Shown: piece by piece, positions 59,149 to 59,793 of the stretch | How the letters are laid out: each line of letters opens with the position of its first letter | Position numbering within the stretch: position 1 is the stretch's first letter | DNA from: Frankia nepalensis | GTDB taxonomy: Bacteria > Actinomycetota > Actinomycetes > Frankiales > Frankiaceae | Direction of reading: 5' to 3' | DNA: 59,793 bases | Assembly: GCF_016786325.1 (NCBI RefSeq) | Contig: NZ_JADWYU010000089.1 | Span: 1-59,793, forward strand | Position numbers and translations under genes: made by a program | Notes under the pieces: model-generated | What the model saw: only the letters and a program-made list of their open reading frames with translations | Databases searched by the model: none | Told to the model about the DNA's origin: nothing

Positions 59149-59793
59149 TGGCCCGGGTCGGGCCGATGGCGGCCGGCGACGGCGAGCCGGGCGTTCTGGG
59201 CGCGGCGGGGACCGGCGCGGCCCGCCGCTGTCCCGTCTGCCAGGCCGAGGCGGGGCCGGGGCACCGCTACTGCGAGGAGTGCGGCACCCAGGTCCCCGCC
59301 GCCTTCGACCGGGGCGCGGCCGACCAGGTCGACCCGGCGCCCCCCGCCGGTCGGCCCGACCTCCACGAGTGGCCCGGCGACCCGGCCGCCGGCACCGCTG
59401 ACGACGCTGACGACGCTGACGACGCTGACGACCGTGATCGCGGTGGCGACGACGACGACGGTGACGACGACTTCTGGCTGCCGGCGAAGACCCAGCCCGT
59501 CGTCTCCGAGGACACCCGCGGCGACGAGCCCGTGAGCGACCGGACCACCTCGGCCGCGTCTCGCTGCCCGACCTGCGGCTCGGCCACGGCCGACGCCGAC
59601 GGCTACTGCGTGGACTGCGGCCTGCTGCTGGAGTCGACGCCTCCCGGAGACCACGTGGAACGGGACCTGGGCCCGATCGCCGGCGTCAGCGACCGCGGCC
59701 TGGTCCACCTGGAGAACGAGGACGCGATGGGCCTGTCGCTGGTGCCGACCCGGCGGCCGTCAGCCGCCGGGTGGCCCGCGGCCGTGGCCCGGG
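59148..59793 (+). CDS. PP2C-type protein phosphatase, N-terminal part (runs off window)
   Basis: The ATG at 59148 shares one base with the pknG stop (TGATG). The visible 215 residues hold a four-Cys zinc ribbon (C28, C31, C42, C45), a very acidic stretch coded by 9-bp tandem repeats, and a second ribbon (RCPTCGSATADADGYCVDCG). Then comes the start of a PP2C domain, GVSDRGLVHLENEDAM, whose Asp and Glu-Asp bind the metals. It is the natural counter-enzyme to PknG in the same operon. The catalytic core continues beyond 59793. Confidence 0.87.
   Translation, partial: MARVGPMAAGDGEPGVLGAAGTGAARRCPVCQAEAGPGHRYCEECGTQVPAAFDRGAADQVDPAPPAGRPDLHEWPGDPAAGTADDADDADDADDRDRGGDDDDGDDDFWLPAKTQPVVSEDTRGDEPVSDRTTSAASRCPTCGSATADADGYCVDCGLLLESTPPGDHVERDLGPIAGVSDRGLVHLENEDAMGLSLVPTRRPSAAGWPAAVAR
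59397..59432. repeat. Four perfect tandem 9-bp repeats inside the phosphatase gene
   Basis: GCTGACGAC is repeated four times without error, coding Ala-Asp-Asp four times, and is followed by more GAC-rich sequence. Nine-base units keep the frame, so copy-number change would only alter the length of the acidic linker. Confidence 0.9.

Overview
The window is chromosomal DNA of a very GC-rich actinobacterium. Codon third positions are almost all G or C, GTG starts and 4-bp ATGA/GTGA overlaps are common, and the gene set is typical of mycobacteria-like and Frankia-like soil actinobacteria: several crotonases, acyl-CoA dehydrogenases, a CoA-transferase, an F420-type LLM oxidoreductase, a P450, many TetR regulators and a PknG-GlnX-GlnH locus. 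A Frankiales member (Frankia or a relative) is my best guess. It rests on overall style, not on a marker gene.

Positions 1-11.4 kb hold dispersed lipid and xenobiotic enzymes: two crotonases, a TesB-like thioesterase, a metallophosphoesterase, an epoxide hydrolase and a glyoxalase-fold protein. They are mixed with a seven-bladed WD40 receptor kinase, a DUF4333 lipoprotein and decayed genes (DJ-1/PfpI, a YafY-type regulator, the tail of an acyl-CoA dehydrogenase). The two crotonase genes share a nearly identical palindrome that could be a common operator. Positions 11.7-18.1 kb carry an Rv1747-like FHA-FHA-ABC exporter, a family III CoA-transferase and a large beta-propeller lipoprotein.

Positions 18.5-24.4 kb are a compact minus-strand operon, facing a TetR gene: MFS transporter with a 230-residue extracytoplasmic insert, class II aldolase, PfkB kinase, flavin amine oxidase and SRPBCC protein. 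Together they look like an uptake, oxidation, phosphorylation and aldol-cleavage route whose substrate I cannot name. Positions 25.5-28.0 kb are an AraC regulator divergent from an SDR-fold gene lacking its catalytic residues, coupled to a VOC protein.

Positions 28.3-35.2 kb are accessory: an intact IS5-type element, then single small cytoplasmic proteins (zinc-knuckle, SUKH-like, DUF6188-like and others) separated by gene-free DNA with degenerate repeats and visibly lower GC in places. This resembles a graveyard or reservoir of orphan immunity-type genes.

Positions 35.2-41.7 kb return to core style: a NarL-type two-component pair, a lipoprotein alpha/beta hydrolase, an LLM oxidoreductase and an aldehyde dehydrogenase. 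Positions 42.0-50.4 kb form a catabolic cluster: two TetR regulators, an NTF2-fold protein, a P450, a paired acyl-CoA dehydrogenase, an amidohydrolase and an SDR. A 111-bp hairpin follows, then a Tat-exported PhoX-type phosphatase.

Positions 53.0-59.8 kb hold a translationally coupled signalling operon: GlnX-like sensor, GlnH-like amino-acid-binding lipoprotein, an unknown helical protein, PknG kinase with extra zinc knuckles, and the start of a PP2C phosphatase carrying the same zinc-knuckle signature. The logical reading is periplasmic amino acid sensing linked to a soluble kinase/phosphatase pair. I saw no rRNA gene, complete tRNA gene or CRISPR array.
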